64,000 bases of DNA from Micromonospora yangpuensis (GTDB lineage: Bacteria > Actinomycetota > Actinomycetes > Mycobacteriales > Micromonosporaceae): NCBI RefSeq assembly GCF_900091615.1, contig NZ_FMIA01000002.1, positions 744,001 through 808,000 on the forward strand, given 5' to 3'. The notes under the pieces are model-generated. The model had not been told where the DNA came from. It searched no databases and worked only from the letters and a program-made list of their open reading frames with translations. This document shows, in pieces, positions 40,067 to 48,226 of the stretch (its first letter is position 1; the number at the start of each line of letters is the position of its first letter). Position numbers and translations under genes: made by a program.

Positions 40067-43000
40067 TCAGTTGTCGAGCGGTTTGATCCAGATGTTGCGG
40101 TACTGGACCGGGTCGCCGTGGTCCTGGAGCCGGATCGCACCCGTGGCGGGGCCCTCGGGCCGGCTGCCACCGGTCGGGCCGAGGATCTCCACGTCGTCGT
40201 GGACCAGCACGCCGTTCCAGGTCACCGTGACCCGGGGGTTGGCGACCTTGGCGCCGGTCGCGTCGTAGCGGGCCTGCCGGTACTCGATGACGTACGTCTG
40301 CCAGGTCTCCGGCGGCCGGGCCGCGTTCACGTCCGGCGCCTTCTGGGTGTAGATGGCGGCGGCGTCGTTGGTCTTCGGCACGGCGATGCCGAACGAGTCG
40401 AGCACCTGGATCTCGTACCGGTCCTGCAGGTACACCCCGCTGTTGGCGCGGGCCTGGCCGGTCACCTCCGGTGGGTAGAGCGGCAGCTTGAACTCCACGT
40501 GCAGGCGGAAGTCGCCGAAGGCCTGCACCGTCCGCAGGTCACCGTTGCGGACCGTCATGGCGTTACCGGCGACCGTCCACTCCGGTTCGCGTCCGTCGGT
40601 GTGCTGCCACTCGGTGAGGTCACCGCCGTCGAAGAGGGTGATCCGCTCACCGCGTGGCCGGACGGCGAGCACGTCGAGGTTGACGTGCCCGGAGTCGGCG
40701 GCCTCCTTGCGGTACTCCACCACGTTGTGTCCCCGCCTGAGCCGGGCCTTGGTGGTGACGGTGCCCCACTCCTGCCAGGTCACCGTGGAGGGGAAGACGG
40801 TCTGCTCGACGCGCTTGCCGTTGACGTACAGGCTCAGCTGTTTGACGCCGGAGTAGGGGTTCGGGCCGTTGCTGTAGCGCATCGCCAGGTCGTAGTTGCC
40901 GGCCTCGGTCACGTCGACGGAGATCCGGGTGGACGAGCCGTCGTTGGCGAATCCGGCGGCGAAGCCGGCACCGGAGTAGGCCGGGTGGTCGGTGGCCATC
41001 CCGACCCCGACGGTACGGCCCTCCTCGGCCTCGAAGAAGGTCTGCGGCTGCACCACCCGGCCGGGGATCTCGTTGAGCGTGTACCAGGCCTCGGTGTTCC
41101 AGAGTTCCGCGCCGTCGGTGGCGGAGAACGGGCGCGGGGAGCGGACGTGCACCACCCGGTTCTCCTTCAGGCCGGCGATCTTCAGCCGGACGGTGCGACC
41201 GTTGGCCGCCAGCACCGCCTTGGTCACCCGCAACGTCTCCTGGTCGAGCTTGGGACCGCCGTACTGGCTGGTCGCGCCGTAGCGCCACTGCGTCACCTGG
41301 TACGCCTCGGCGAGCCGCTGCGCGGTCTCCGGACTCAGCGGCCTGGTGTACTCCAGGTCGAACCCGCCGGCCGTGGCCCGCATCTGCTTGACCTCGAAGA
41401 CCGAGGTGCCGTTGGGGGTCAGCTTCTGCAGGCCGTACCGGAGTTTGCCCTCCTGCCCCCAGTTGCCGCCGGCCCCCAGGCCCCCCAGGTAGAGCGAGCC
41501 GTCAGGGCCGAGGGTCACCTCGTTGACGCCGGCCTCCAGGCCCTGGGTGTGCCGGAACACCGCGCCCTGGTACTGCCCCTCGACCTCGTCCAGGAAGACC
41601 CGTTGCAGACCGCCGTAGGTCACGTCGCCGACGACCAGTTGCCCCGCGTACGGGCCCTGCTCCAACAGCACCGGAGTGGAGGGCGAGTTGGCGATCTCGT
41701 TCTGCGGGAGCCACACCACGGGCCGGGTCACCGGCTTGTCGTCGAACGGGCCGGCCGGCGTGGTGTAGTGGTTGTAGAACGCCCCCTGCTGGATCTGCAC
41801 CAGTTTGGACGCGGGCAGCCAGCCGCCCTGGTTGTCGGTGACGAAGACCTCGCCGCGCGGGCCCCAGCCGATCCCGTTGGGGGTACGCAGCCCGCCGGCG
41901 ACGTACGAGATCTTGCCGGTCCGGGCGTTGACCTTGATCGAGGTGCCCCGGTTCGGTGCCGGCTGCGGCACCGTGGTGGCCCCACCCTGGTTGATCGCCA
42001 CCGACAGGTTGAGGTGGAAGAACCCGTCCCGGTAGAGCAGGCCGAACGCGAACTCGTGGAAGTTGCCGCCCCAGGGCCAGGTGGCGACGGTACGCCGGTC
42101 GTCGGCCACCCCGTCGCCGTCGGTGTCGCGCAGGGCGGTCAGCTCGTGCTTCTGGCTGACGTAGACGGTGCCGTCGACCACCGCGACGCCCTGGGGCTCG
42201 CGCAGCCCGTCGGCGAACCGGCGGTAGGTCACCTTGCCGGGGTCGGTCTGGCCGGTGACGCCCTCGGCGACGTAGATCTCGCCGGTCGGGTTCTCGGCGC
42301 TGCCCCAGGTGGAGAGGACCAGGGCGCCGTCGGGGCGGAACGCCATCCCGGTGACCTGTGGTTCGAAGCCGTCGGGACGCAGCTCCGTCAGGGTGTAGCC
42401 GGGGTGCACCCGGTCCAGTGGCAGACCGTCGCCGGCCGAGTCGGTGGCCCCCTCGCAGTACTTCCAGCCCGGCGCGGTGACCCGGACGACGCCGGCGTCG
42501 GTGCTCAACGCGGAGGTCGGCACCAGCTCGAAGTTGGCGGCACCGGGCCGACGCCATTCCAGCCGCAGCACCTGGCCGCCGGTGTTGTCGAAGAACTCGA
42601 CGCGCAGCGGGTGCAGGCCGGCGGCGAGGGTGACCGTGCCCTCCTTGGCGGTCTCGCCGTGCCGCCCGTCGTGGTCGACGACGAGCTGGTCGCCGATGGT
42701 CAGCCGGGAGCCGTCGTCGCTGGTCAGCCGGAACGTGTAGCTGCCCTCGACGGGCGTGGTGAGGTTGCCGGTGACGTGGCTGATGAACCGGTCGGTGAGC
42801 CCGAACTCGTCGGTGCTCGTCCAGTTGATCTGCGGCATGAGCTTGTCGACGTTCGGCGTCTGCGCGGGTTTGAGGGTGCAGAGTGCCGAGAGCGCGGTGC
42901 CCATGTCGTACGAGCGCAGGGTGACCCCGGGCTCCTGGGGCGGGACGTCGGCGGTGGTGGTGGGGGCGGCGGTGGCGGGTGCGGCGAGGGCGGTGGCGAG

Positions 43001-43075
43001 CAGGGTCGCCATCGCGGTGCCTGCGGCCACGAGCGCGGGTCGGCGCTGCCAGCGCCGCCGGCTCGGTGCGGTCAT
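40067..43075 (-). CDS. Secreted PA14 / sugar-dehydrogenase-like propeller / CBM / DUF1080 protein
   Basis: 1,002 residues from ATG at 43075, chosen for the GGAGGA 6 bp upstream. Residues 1-37 are a signal peptide (RRRWQRRPALVAAGTAMATLLATALAAPATA). Then come a PA14 domain (about 65-180: VEGSYTFRLTSDDGSRLTIGDQLVVDHDG) and a beta-propeller of the glucose/sorbosone dehydrogenase type (about 200-560: VTGMAFRPDGALVLSTWGS; GGLRTPNGIGWGPRGEVFVTDNQGG). A CBM6/35-like module (FFEAEEGRTVGVGMATDHPAYSG) and a C-terminal DUF1080, 3-keto-glycoside hydrolase-like jelly roll (ITLFDGGDLTEWQH to RLQDHGDPVQYRNIWIKPLDN) follow. It acts outside the cell on a carbohydrate; oxidation combined with keto-glycoside cleavage is a reasonable guess, but the substrate is unknown. 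Confidence 0.82.
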   Translation of the reverse strand: MTAPSRRRWQRRPALVAAGTAMATLLATALAAPATAAPTTTADVPPQEPGVTLRSYDMGTALSALCTLKPAQTPNVDKLMPQINWTSTDEFGLTDRFISHVTGNLTTPVEGSYTFRLTSDDGSRLTIGDQLVVDHDGRHGETAKEGTVTLAAGLHPLRVEFFDNTGGQVLRLEWRRPGAANFELVPTSALSTDAGVVRVTAPGWKYCEGATDSAGDGLPLDRVHPGYTLTELRPDGFEPQVTGMAFRPDGALVLSTWGSAENPTGEIYVAEGVTGQTDPGKVTYRRFADGLREPQGVAVVDGTVYVSQKHELTALRDTDGDGVADDRRTVATWPWGGNFHEFAFGLLYRDGFFHLNLSVAINQGGATTVPQPAPNRGTSIKVNARTGKISYVAGGLRTPNGIGWGPRGEVFVTDNQGGWLPASKLVQIQQGAFYNHYTTPAGPFDDKPVTRPVVWLPQNEIANSPSTPVLLEQGPYAGQLVVGDVTYGGLQRVFLDEVEGQYQGAVFRHTQGLEAGVNEVTLGPDGSLYLGGLGAGGNWGQEGKLRYGLQKLTPNGTSVFEVKQMRATAGGFDLEYTRPLSPETAQRLAEAYQVTQWRYGATSQYGGPKLDQETLRVTKAVLAANGRTVRLKIAGLKENRVVHVRSPRPFSATDGAELWNTEAWYTLNEIPGRVVQPQTFFEAEEGRTVGVGMATDHPAYSGAGFAAGFANDGSSTRISVDVTEAGNYDLAMRYSNGPNPYSGVKQLSLYVNGKRVEQTVFPSTVTWQEWGTVTTKARLRRGHNVVEYRKEAADSGHVNLDVLAVRPRGERITLFDGGDLTEWQHTDGREPEWTVAGNAMTVRNGDLRTVQAFGDFRLHVEFKLPLYPPEVTGQARANSGVYLQDRYEIQVLDSFGIAVPKTNDAAAIYTQKAPDVNAARPPETWQTYVIEYRQARYDATGAKVANPRVTVTWNGVLVHDDVEILGPTGGSRPEGPATGAIRLQDHGDPVQYRNIWIKPLDN

Positions 43076-43146
43076 GGTTCCTCCTGTGGTGGTGGAGTCC
43101 GCGCAAGATCGATCGCTGACGCTACCAGTTTTCACTGATGCATGGA

Positions 43147-43172
43147 AACTTTTGCATCTCTAGGCAAAAGTT
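43147..43172. promoter_or_regulatory. AT-rich inverted repeat upstream of the PA14 gene
   Basis: AACTTTTGC (43147-43155) and GCAAAAGTT (43164-43172) form a perfect 9-bp inverted repeat with an 8-bp spacer, 71 bp upstream of the PA14 gene start and 2 bp after the ABC ATPase stop. The AT-rich, symmetric form is more like a LacI-type operator than an intrinsic terminator, though it could end the transporter transcript. Confidence 0.45.
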
Positions 43173-43174
43173 GG

Positions 43175-43969
43175 TCAGCGTGACCCGCCCCGAGCCGCCG
43201 GGACGATGTGCGGACGGCCGCTGTCCGGATGCGCGATGACGTGGGCGGACACCCGGAACACCCGCTTCAGCAGATCGGCCGTGATGACCTCGTCGACCGG
43301 ACCGTCGGCCACCACCGTGCCCGCGTCCAGAACGACTATCTGGTCGCAGTACTCGGCGGCGAGGTTGAGGTCGTGGATGGCGACCAGTGTGGTGCCGGTG
43401 TGCGCGCGGACCAGCCCGAGCAGCTGCTCCTGGTTGGCGAGGTCCAGGTGGTTCGTCGGCTCGTCGAGGATCAGGACCGGGGCGGCCTGGGCAAGCGCCC
43501 TACCCAGGAACGCCCGCTGCCGCTCGCCACCGGACAGCGTCGCGGCGCTGCGGTGGCGCAACTGCTCCAGGTTGACCCGCCGCAGGCTCTCGGTGATCAC
43601 GTCCCGGTCGCGCTTCCGGTCCATCCCGAGAGCGCCGGTGTGCGGGATGCGACCGGCGGCGACGATGTCCTCGACGGTGAGGTCGAAGACGATCGGGGTG
43701 TCCTGTGGGACGGCGGCGATCACCCGGGCCAGCTCCCGGCGAGGCAGGGTACGCAGTTCCCGGCCGTCGACCGTGACCTGTCCCTGCTGGTAGGCGGTGT
43801 GCCGGTAGAGGCAGCTGAGCAGCGTGGACTTGCCCGCGCCGTTGGGCCCGACGACGCCGACGACGCTGCCCCGCCGGACGGTGAGGTCGACCCCGGAGAG
43901 GATCCGCCGGCCGCCACGGTGGACCGTCAGGCCCCGTACGGTGAGCACGTCGTCGGGTACGGCGGTCAC
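43175..43969 (-). CDS. Cobalamin/Fe-siderophore ABC transporter ATPase (BtuD/FecE type)
   Basis: 264 residues from GTG at 43969, with GGGAG before it; the same frame is open further upstream but that part is a shadow of the permease. Walker A is GPNGAGKST, the signature LSGGERQR, Walker B VLILDEPTNHLDL, and the H-loop VAIHDLNLAAEYCD. The spacing and the NHLD sequence are typical of the vitamin B12/iron-siderophore/haem importer class. It overlaps the permease stop by 4 bp. With the permease and lipoprotein it forms one leftward operon headed by a riboswitch-like leader, which favours corrinoid uptake over iron. Confidence 0.88.
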   Translation of the reverse strand: MTAVPDDVLTVRGLTVHRGGRRILSGVDLTVRRGSVVGVVGPNGAGKSTLLSCLYRHTAYQQGQVTVDGRELRTLPRRELARVIAAVPQDTPIVFDLTVEDIVAAGRIPHTGALGMDRKRDRDVITESLRRVNLEQLRHRSAATLSGGERQRAFLGRALAQAAPVLILDEPTNHLDLANQEQLLGLVRAHTGTTLVAIHDLNLAAEYCDQIVVLDAGTVVADGPVDEVITADLLKRVFRVSAHVIAHPDSGRPHIVPAARGGSR

Positions 43970-45033
43970 GGCTCTCCCAACCGGCCGCCGCGGCGCGCCA
44001 TCAGCAGTAGGAACGCGGGTGCGCCGAGGACCGCGGTGACCACACCCACCGGCAGCTCCTCCGGCGACATGACCACCCGGCCGAGCAGGTCGACGGCGAC
44101 CATGAAGACCGCGCCGAGAATCGCCGCGACCGGGGTCAGCCGGCGGTGGTCGCTGCCGACGAGCAGGCGGGCGGCGTGCGGCACGACCAGACCGACGAAG
44201 GCGATCACCCCGGACAGCGCGACGGAGACGCCGGTCAACGCGGCGGCGACGACGTACAGCAGCAACCGGACCCGGTGCGGGTCGATGCCCAGGGCGGCGG
44301 CCGTGGCGTCGCCGAAGAGCAGCGCGTTGAGCTGGCGGGACATCAGCAGGACCACGAGGATCCCGGTGAGCAGCACGACGGTGGGCAGCAGGAGTTGATC
44401 CCAGCGGGCTCCGGCCAGGCTGCCGAGGAGCCAGAACAGCGCCGAGTTGGTCGTACCCTGGTCCCGGGCCGTGAAGATCAGGAAGTTGGTCATCCCGGAG
44501 AAACCGGTGCCGATCACGATCCCGGCCAGGACCAGCCGGCCCGAAGAGAACGAGCCGGTGACCCGGACGAAGCCGGCCACCGTGAGCAGTGCGACGATCG
44601 CCCCGGCGAAGGCCGCCACCCCGACCGTCGCGCCGCCGAACGCCGCCGCGCCGAGCACCAGCCACGCCACCGCGCCGAACGCGGCACCCGAGGAGATGCC
44701 GAGGACGTACGGGTCGGCCAGCGGGTTGCGCATCACCCCCTGGGACACCACGCCGACCACCGAGAGCGCCGCGCCGACCAGGATCGCGAGGGCGACCCGG
44801 GGCAGCCGCAGGTTCCAGACGATGTCGTCCTGGATCAGCGTCCAACGGCTGGGGTCACCCAGGCCGGTGAGCCGGTACCCGACGATCTCCACGACCGTCG
44901 TCGACGGGATGGTGGCGCTGCCGATGCCGACCGCGACGACGCAGAACGCGACCCCCGTGAGGGCCAGTGCACCGAGCACGAGCCCGGACCGGTGCGACCG
45001 GGTGCGACCGGCCCGGGCTGCCGTGCCGGTCAC
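43966..45033 (-). CDS. FecCD-family ABC transporter permease (BtuC type)
   Basis: 355 residues from GTG at 45033, which overlaps the lipoprotein stop (GTGA); the frame stays open upstream only as a shadow. About nine or ten hydrophobic helices are visible. FecCD hallmarks are LRLPRVALAILVGAALSVVGVVSQGVMRNPLADPYVLGISSGAAFGA, LLGSLAGARWDQ, and GVIAFVGLVVPHAARLLVGSDHRRL. The partner lipoprotein lies upstream and the ATPase downstream. Substrates of this family are B12, haem or ferric siderophores; the leader points to B12. Confidence 0.9.
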   Translation of the reverse strand: MTGTAARAGRTRSHRSGLVLGALALTGVAFCVVAVGIGSATIPSTTVVEIVGYRLTGLGDPSRWTLIQDDIVWNLRLPRVALAILVGAALSVVGVVSQGVMRNPLADPYVLGISSGAAFGAVAWLVLGAAAFGGATVGVAAFAGAIVALLTVAGFVRVTGSFSSGRLVLAGIVIGTGFSGMTNFLIFTARDQGTTNSALFWLLGSLAGARWDQLLLPTVVLLTGILVVLLMSRQLNALLFGDATAAALGIDPHRVRLLLYVVAAALTGVSVALSGVIAFVGLVVPHAARLLVGSDHRRLTPVAAILGAVFMVAVDLLGRVVMSPEELPVGVVTAVLGAPAFLLLMARRGGRLGEP

Positions 45034-46085
45034 TGCGGGAAGGCTGCCGGATGCAGAACCGTGGCGAGCTTCTCGACCGCCTCGGCGTTGCGTACACCGC
45101 CGAGGTAGTACGTCTCGGCGAGCACCGGTACGAACGCCTGGTTCTTCACCGCGGTCACGTTCTTCAGCGCCGGGTCGGTGGTGAAGAAGGTCTTGGCCTT
45201 GGCGACCACCGCGTCGAACTCCGCCTGGGTGGCCTTGCCGAACACCTCGATGACGATCACATCGGGATTGCGCGCGGCGACCTGCTCCCAGCTGACCTCG
45301 CCGTAGACGGCGGCGACGTCGTCGAAGACGTTCTTCCCGCCGGCCTGGCCGATGATGGCGTTGGAGAGGTTCTGGTTCCCGACGGCGTAGGCCTTCCCGC
45401 CGCCGTCCTCCCAGCTGTACGAGAACACCTTGGGTCGGGGCGCGTCCTTCGTCCGCTCCCGCACCCGCGCCACGGTGTCCTTCATCCGGGTCACCAGCGC
45501 GGCGGCCTCCTCCTCGACGTCGAAGATCGTGCCGTAGTTCTCGATGTCCTGGTAGACAACGGACAGGTCGGTCACCGGTGCGGTCCGAGCGCAGCTCGCA
45601 GCGAAGGCGAAGTAGGAGTTCAGCCCCCGCTCGGTCAGCTCTGCCTGGGACAGGGCGCCCTTGGTGGAGTCGAAGTTCGACGGCCAGCCCCCGACCACGA
45701 AATCGGGGTTCGCCGAGAGCAGCTGCTCCCGCTGTACCGGGACGAAGTTGCCCGGTACGTACGTGCCGCCGAGGCGCGGGATCGACTCCGCCATCGTGGC
45801 CAGGTCGGCGGGGAACGCCCCGGGTGCCTGAGCCTGCATGCCGACGATCCGGTCCTTGAGGCCGAGCGTCAGGAGGAACTCCACCACACTCGTGGTCACC
45901 GCGGCGGCCCGGGTGGGCGCGGCGGTGAAGGTGGCGGTGGTGCCGGTGCAGTCGGTCACCGTACGGGTGCCGTAGCCCGCGTCCGACGACGCGACCGGTT
46001 CGGCCGTACCGCTCGGGCCGCCACAGCCGGCCAGCACGACCGACACACCCATCGCTGCGGCGGCAGCCGCGACGCGCTTTCTCAC
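45030..46085 (-). CDS. Cobalamin/Fe-siderophore-binding lipoprotein (BtuF/FepB type)
   Basis: 351 residues from GTG at 46085 with GGAGGAG about 8 bp upstream. The lipobox VVLAGC anchors it to the membrane. The class III binding-protein fold shows RAAAVTTSVVEFLLTLGLKDRIVGMQA at the start of the first lobe, LSANPDFVVGGW, a long backbone helix (EEEAAALVTRMKDTVARVRERT) and VSWEQVAARNPDVIVIEVFG in the second lobe. Cys46 (VTDCTGTTATF) is an uncommon feature seen in some actinobacterial members. It captures the ligand and delivers it to the permease encoded downstream. B12 is inferred from the leader RNA. Confidence 0.87.
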   Translation of the reverse strand: MRKRVAAAAAAMGVSVVLAGCGGPSGTAEPVASSDAGYGTRTVTDCTGTTATFTAAPTRAAAVTTSVVEFLLTLGLKDRIVGMQAQAPGAFPADLATMAESIPRLGGTYVPGNFVPVQREQLLSANPDFVVGGWPSNFDSTKGALSQAELTERGLNSYFAFAASCARTAPVTDLSVVYQDIENYGTIFDVEEEAAALVTRMKDTVARVRERTKDAPRPKVFSYSWEDGGGKAYAVGNQNLSNAIIGQAGGKNVFDDVAAVYGEVSWEQVAARNPDVIVIEVFGKATQAEFDAVVAKAKTFFTTDPALKNVTAVKNQAFVPVLAETYYLGGVRNAEAVEKLATVLHPAAFPQ

Positions 46086-46104
46086 CCGAGAACTCCTCCG
46101 CGTT

Positions 46105-46235
46105 GGCTGCCGACCCCGAGGCTTCCGGCAGCATCATCCGTACCCGTGCCGGTCCCGCAGGATCGCGGTGCCGTGCCGGTAGCGGATTGGTCGGCCAGCG
46201 CCCGGCCCGGGTTCCCGGCACCTTCGGTGGTGGCC
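46105..46235 (-). ncRNA. Probable cobalamin riboswitch
   Basis: The minus-strand leader contains GGTGCCGGGAACCCGG (46222-46207), then CCAATCC (46191-46185), then a hairpin GCCGGAAGCC...GGGGTCGGC (46129-46109). These match, in order, the GGTGC...GGGAA, AATCC and final GCCGGAAGxC...GxxxCGGC elements of the cobalamin family as I know it. The spacing between the first two is longer than typical and I did not fold it. It ends about 20 bp before the start of the B12-type transporter operon, consistent with translational or transcriptional control by a cobalamin. Confidence 0.6.
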
Positions 46236-46267
46236 GAAACCACGCCGGGAGACGGGCCTCGAATTAA

Positions 46268-46296
46268 TTGACAAGTATCGAGCTAAGGAATACATT
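46268..46296 (+). promoter_or_regulatory. Consensus-like sigma-70 promoter of the GH30 gene
   Basis: TTGACA (46268-46273) and TACATT (46291-46296) are separated by exactly 17 bp in an AT-rich stretch, with nothing comparable nearby. Transcription would start near 46303, leaving a leader of about 130 nt before the GH30 start. Confidence 0.7.
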
Positions 46297-46359
46297 CGCG
46301 TCGATCAGGAAGCTTCTGCACCTCGCCGCACTCGCGAATGGTCCGCCTTCGTCGTGCCG

Positions 46360-46373
46360 TGGGAGCGCTCCCG
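46360..46373 (+). promoter_or_regulatory. CebR-type operator before the GH30 xylanase
   Basis: TGGGAGCGCTCCCG matches 13 of 14 bases of the CebR/CelR box TGGGAGCGCTCCCA, bound by the LacI-family cellobiose repressor of actinomycetes. It lies 60-75 bp downstream of the predicted start of transcription and 62 bp before the start codon, so repression by roadblock is plausible. The repressor gene is not in the window. Confidence 0.75.
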
Positions 46374-46435
46374 GTTACCGTCGTCGCGCCTGGCGACAGG
46401 CGTGCCACCACCATTTCCGGAGGGCCACAGCAGCG

Positions 46436-48163
46436 ATGAGAAGCGTCAAGAGAAGACTCAAGGTCAGGACCGCCGGGGTGGCGGTCGGTGCCACGCTCCT
46501 GGCCTCGGCCGGGGTCGCGGTGGCCCTGCCGGCCGGTGCGGCCGCCGCCGGCTGCTCGGTACGGTACGCCGTGTCGTCGCAGTGGCAGGGCGGCTTCGGT
46601 GCCGACGTCACCATCACCAACCTCGGTGACCCGGTCAGCGGCTGGACGCTCACCTGGGACTACAGCGCCGGCCAGCGGGTCGCCGAGGCGTGGAACACCA
46701 CCCTGAGCCAGAGCGGTGCCACGGTCACCGCCCGCAACGTCAGCTACAACGGTGCGATCGCCACCAACGGCACCGCCTCGTTCGGCTTCAACGGCTCGTG
46801 GTCGGGCAGCAACCCGGCCCCGACCAGCTTCGCCCTCAACGGGGTCACCTGCACCGGCGGCACCGCACCCACCACGCCACCCACGACGCCCCCCACCACC
46901 CCACCGACCACGCCGCCCACCAACCCGCCGACCGGGCCGGCGGACATCACGGTCAACACCGGCACCCGGTACCAGACGGTCGACGGGTTCGGGGCCGCGC
47001 ATTCGATCTGGGGCAGCGCCTGGTCCACGGCGGAGACCCAGACCCTGGTCGGGCTCGGTGCCAACCAGCTCGGGCTCTCCATCGTGCGGACCGGCATCTC
47101 ACCGGTCTCCGGTGAGTGGGCGACCCACGTCAACTCGCTGAAGACGGCGAAGTCGGCCGGGTCGGGGGTGAAGATCCTCGCCTCGCCGTGGACGGCGCCG
47201 GCGTCGTTCAAGACCAACAACAGTCGGGTCAACGGCGGCAAGCTCAAGACCGACTACTACGACGACTACGCCAACCACCTGAACAGCTACGTCCAGTACA
47301 TGCGCAACCAGGGCGTGCCGATCGACGTCACCTCGGTGCAGAACGAGCCGGACTGGCACCCGGACTACGACTCGATGGACTGGAGCGGCACCGAGCTGCG
47401 CAACTGGGTACGCGACCAGGGCGCGAAGGTGCAGAACACCAAACTGATGGTCGCCGAGGCGGTGAACCTGAACTACGGCTACACCGACCCGACCCTCAAC
47501 GACACCACCGCGCGCAACAACATCGGCTACATCGGTGGCCACCTGTACGGCACCGAGGGGGCCGGCCGGCTGCGCTCGTACCCGCTGGCCGACCAGCACA
47601 ACAAGCCGGTCTGGATGACCGAGTGGAACCTGCACGCCGCCGACGGCAACGGCTCCAACATCTGGGGCAACCCGGCCAACCAGACGGTCTGGAACGAGAC
47701 GCTCGACGACATCATGCGTACCGTGCACCGGTCGATGGAGGCCAACTGGACCGCCTACATCTGGTGGTACGGCAAGCGCTACTACTCCTTCATCGGCGAC
47801 GGTGAGGCGGCCTTCGGCACCACCGCCGGCGCACCGCTCAAGCGCGGGTACGCGTTCTCGCAGTACAGCAAGTACGTCCGCCCCGGCTACCAGCGGGTCG
47901 CCCTGTCGAAGAGCTCCAAGGCCTCGCCGCTGGAGGTGACCGCCTACACCGGCGGCGGGAAGACCACCCTGGTGATCCTCAACCGGTCGACAAGCGCGGT
48001 CAACAACGCGGTCATCCAGGTCCCGCAGAACATCAGCCGGGCCGAGCACTACCTGACCTCGGTGAACGCCAATGCGGCCAGCCAACCGGTGAGCGTCAAC
48101 GGCGGCCAGGTGAGCGTCAACGTGGGCGCCCGCAGCATCTCCACGGTCGTGCTCACCCCCTGA
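46436..48163 (+). CDS. Secreted GH30 endo-xylanase (subfamily 8-like) with N-terminal CBM2
   Basis: 575 residues from ATG at 46436, with GGAGGG 11 bp upstream; longer in-frame starts would precede the operator and spoil the signal peptide. Residues 1-38 are a Sec signal. A CBM2 of about 100 residues follows (CSVRYAVSSQWQGGFGADVTITN to NGVTC), then a PTTPP linker, then the GH30 barrel. The acid/base is Glu in TSVQNEPDWHPDYDS and the nucleophile Glu in VWMTEWNLHA. GFGAAHSIWG, LSIVRTGISP and KILASPWTAPASFK agree with glucuronoxylanase-type GH30_8 enzymes such as XynC. A beta-domain closes the protein. It cuts xylan outside the cell, probably under a cellobiose-responsive repressor. Confidence 0.88.
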   Translation: MRSVKRRLKVRTAGVAVGATLLASAGVAVALPAGAAAAGCSVRYAVSSQWQGGFGADVTITNLGDPVSGWTLTWDYSAGQRVAEAWNTTLSQSGATVTARNVSYNGAIATNGTASFGFNGSWSGSNPAPTSFALNGVTCTGGTAPTTPPTTPPTTPPTTPPTNPPTGPADITVNTGTRYQTVDGFGAAHSIWGSAWSTAETQTLVGLGANQLGLSIVRTGISPVSGEWATHVNSLKTAKSAGSGVKILASPWTAPASFKTNNSRVNGGKLKTDYYDDYANHLNSYVQYMRNQGVPIDVTSVQNEPDWHPDYDSMDWSGTELRNWVRDQGAKVQNTKLMVAEAVNLNYGYTDPTLNDTTARNNIGYIGGHLYGTEGAGRLRSYPLADQHNKPVWMTEWNLHAADGNGSNIWGNPANQTVWNETLDDIMRTVHRSMEANWTAYIWWYGKRYYSFIGDGEAAFGTTAGAPLKRGYAFSQYSKYVRPGYQRVALSKSSKASPLEVTAYTGGGKTTLVILNRSTSAVNNAVIQVPQNISRAEHYLTSVNANAASQPVSVNGGQVSVNVGARSISTVVLTP

Positions 48164-48181
48164 GCCGGGTCCACGCCGACC

Positions 48182-48218
48182 GCGGACGGGTACGACCGGT
48201 AGGTCCGTACCCGTCCGC
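48182..48218. terminator. Bidirectional hairpin terminator
   Basis: Perfect 13-bp stem GCGGACGGGTACG (48182-48194) and CGTACCCGTCCGC (48206-48218) with an 11-nt loop, between the convergent stops at 48163 (+) and 48227 (-). Confidence 0.75.
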
Positions 48219-48226
48219 CGGTCCGG

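Noticed and set aside
43076..43174. Possible iron-box (DmdR/IdeR) control of the FecCD-type transporter region.
   Set aside because: No TTAGGTTAGGCTAACCTAA-like sequence is present, here or before 46085; the leader looks like a cobalamin riboswitch instead.
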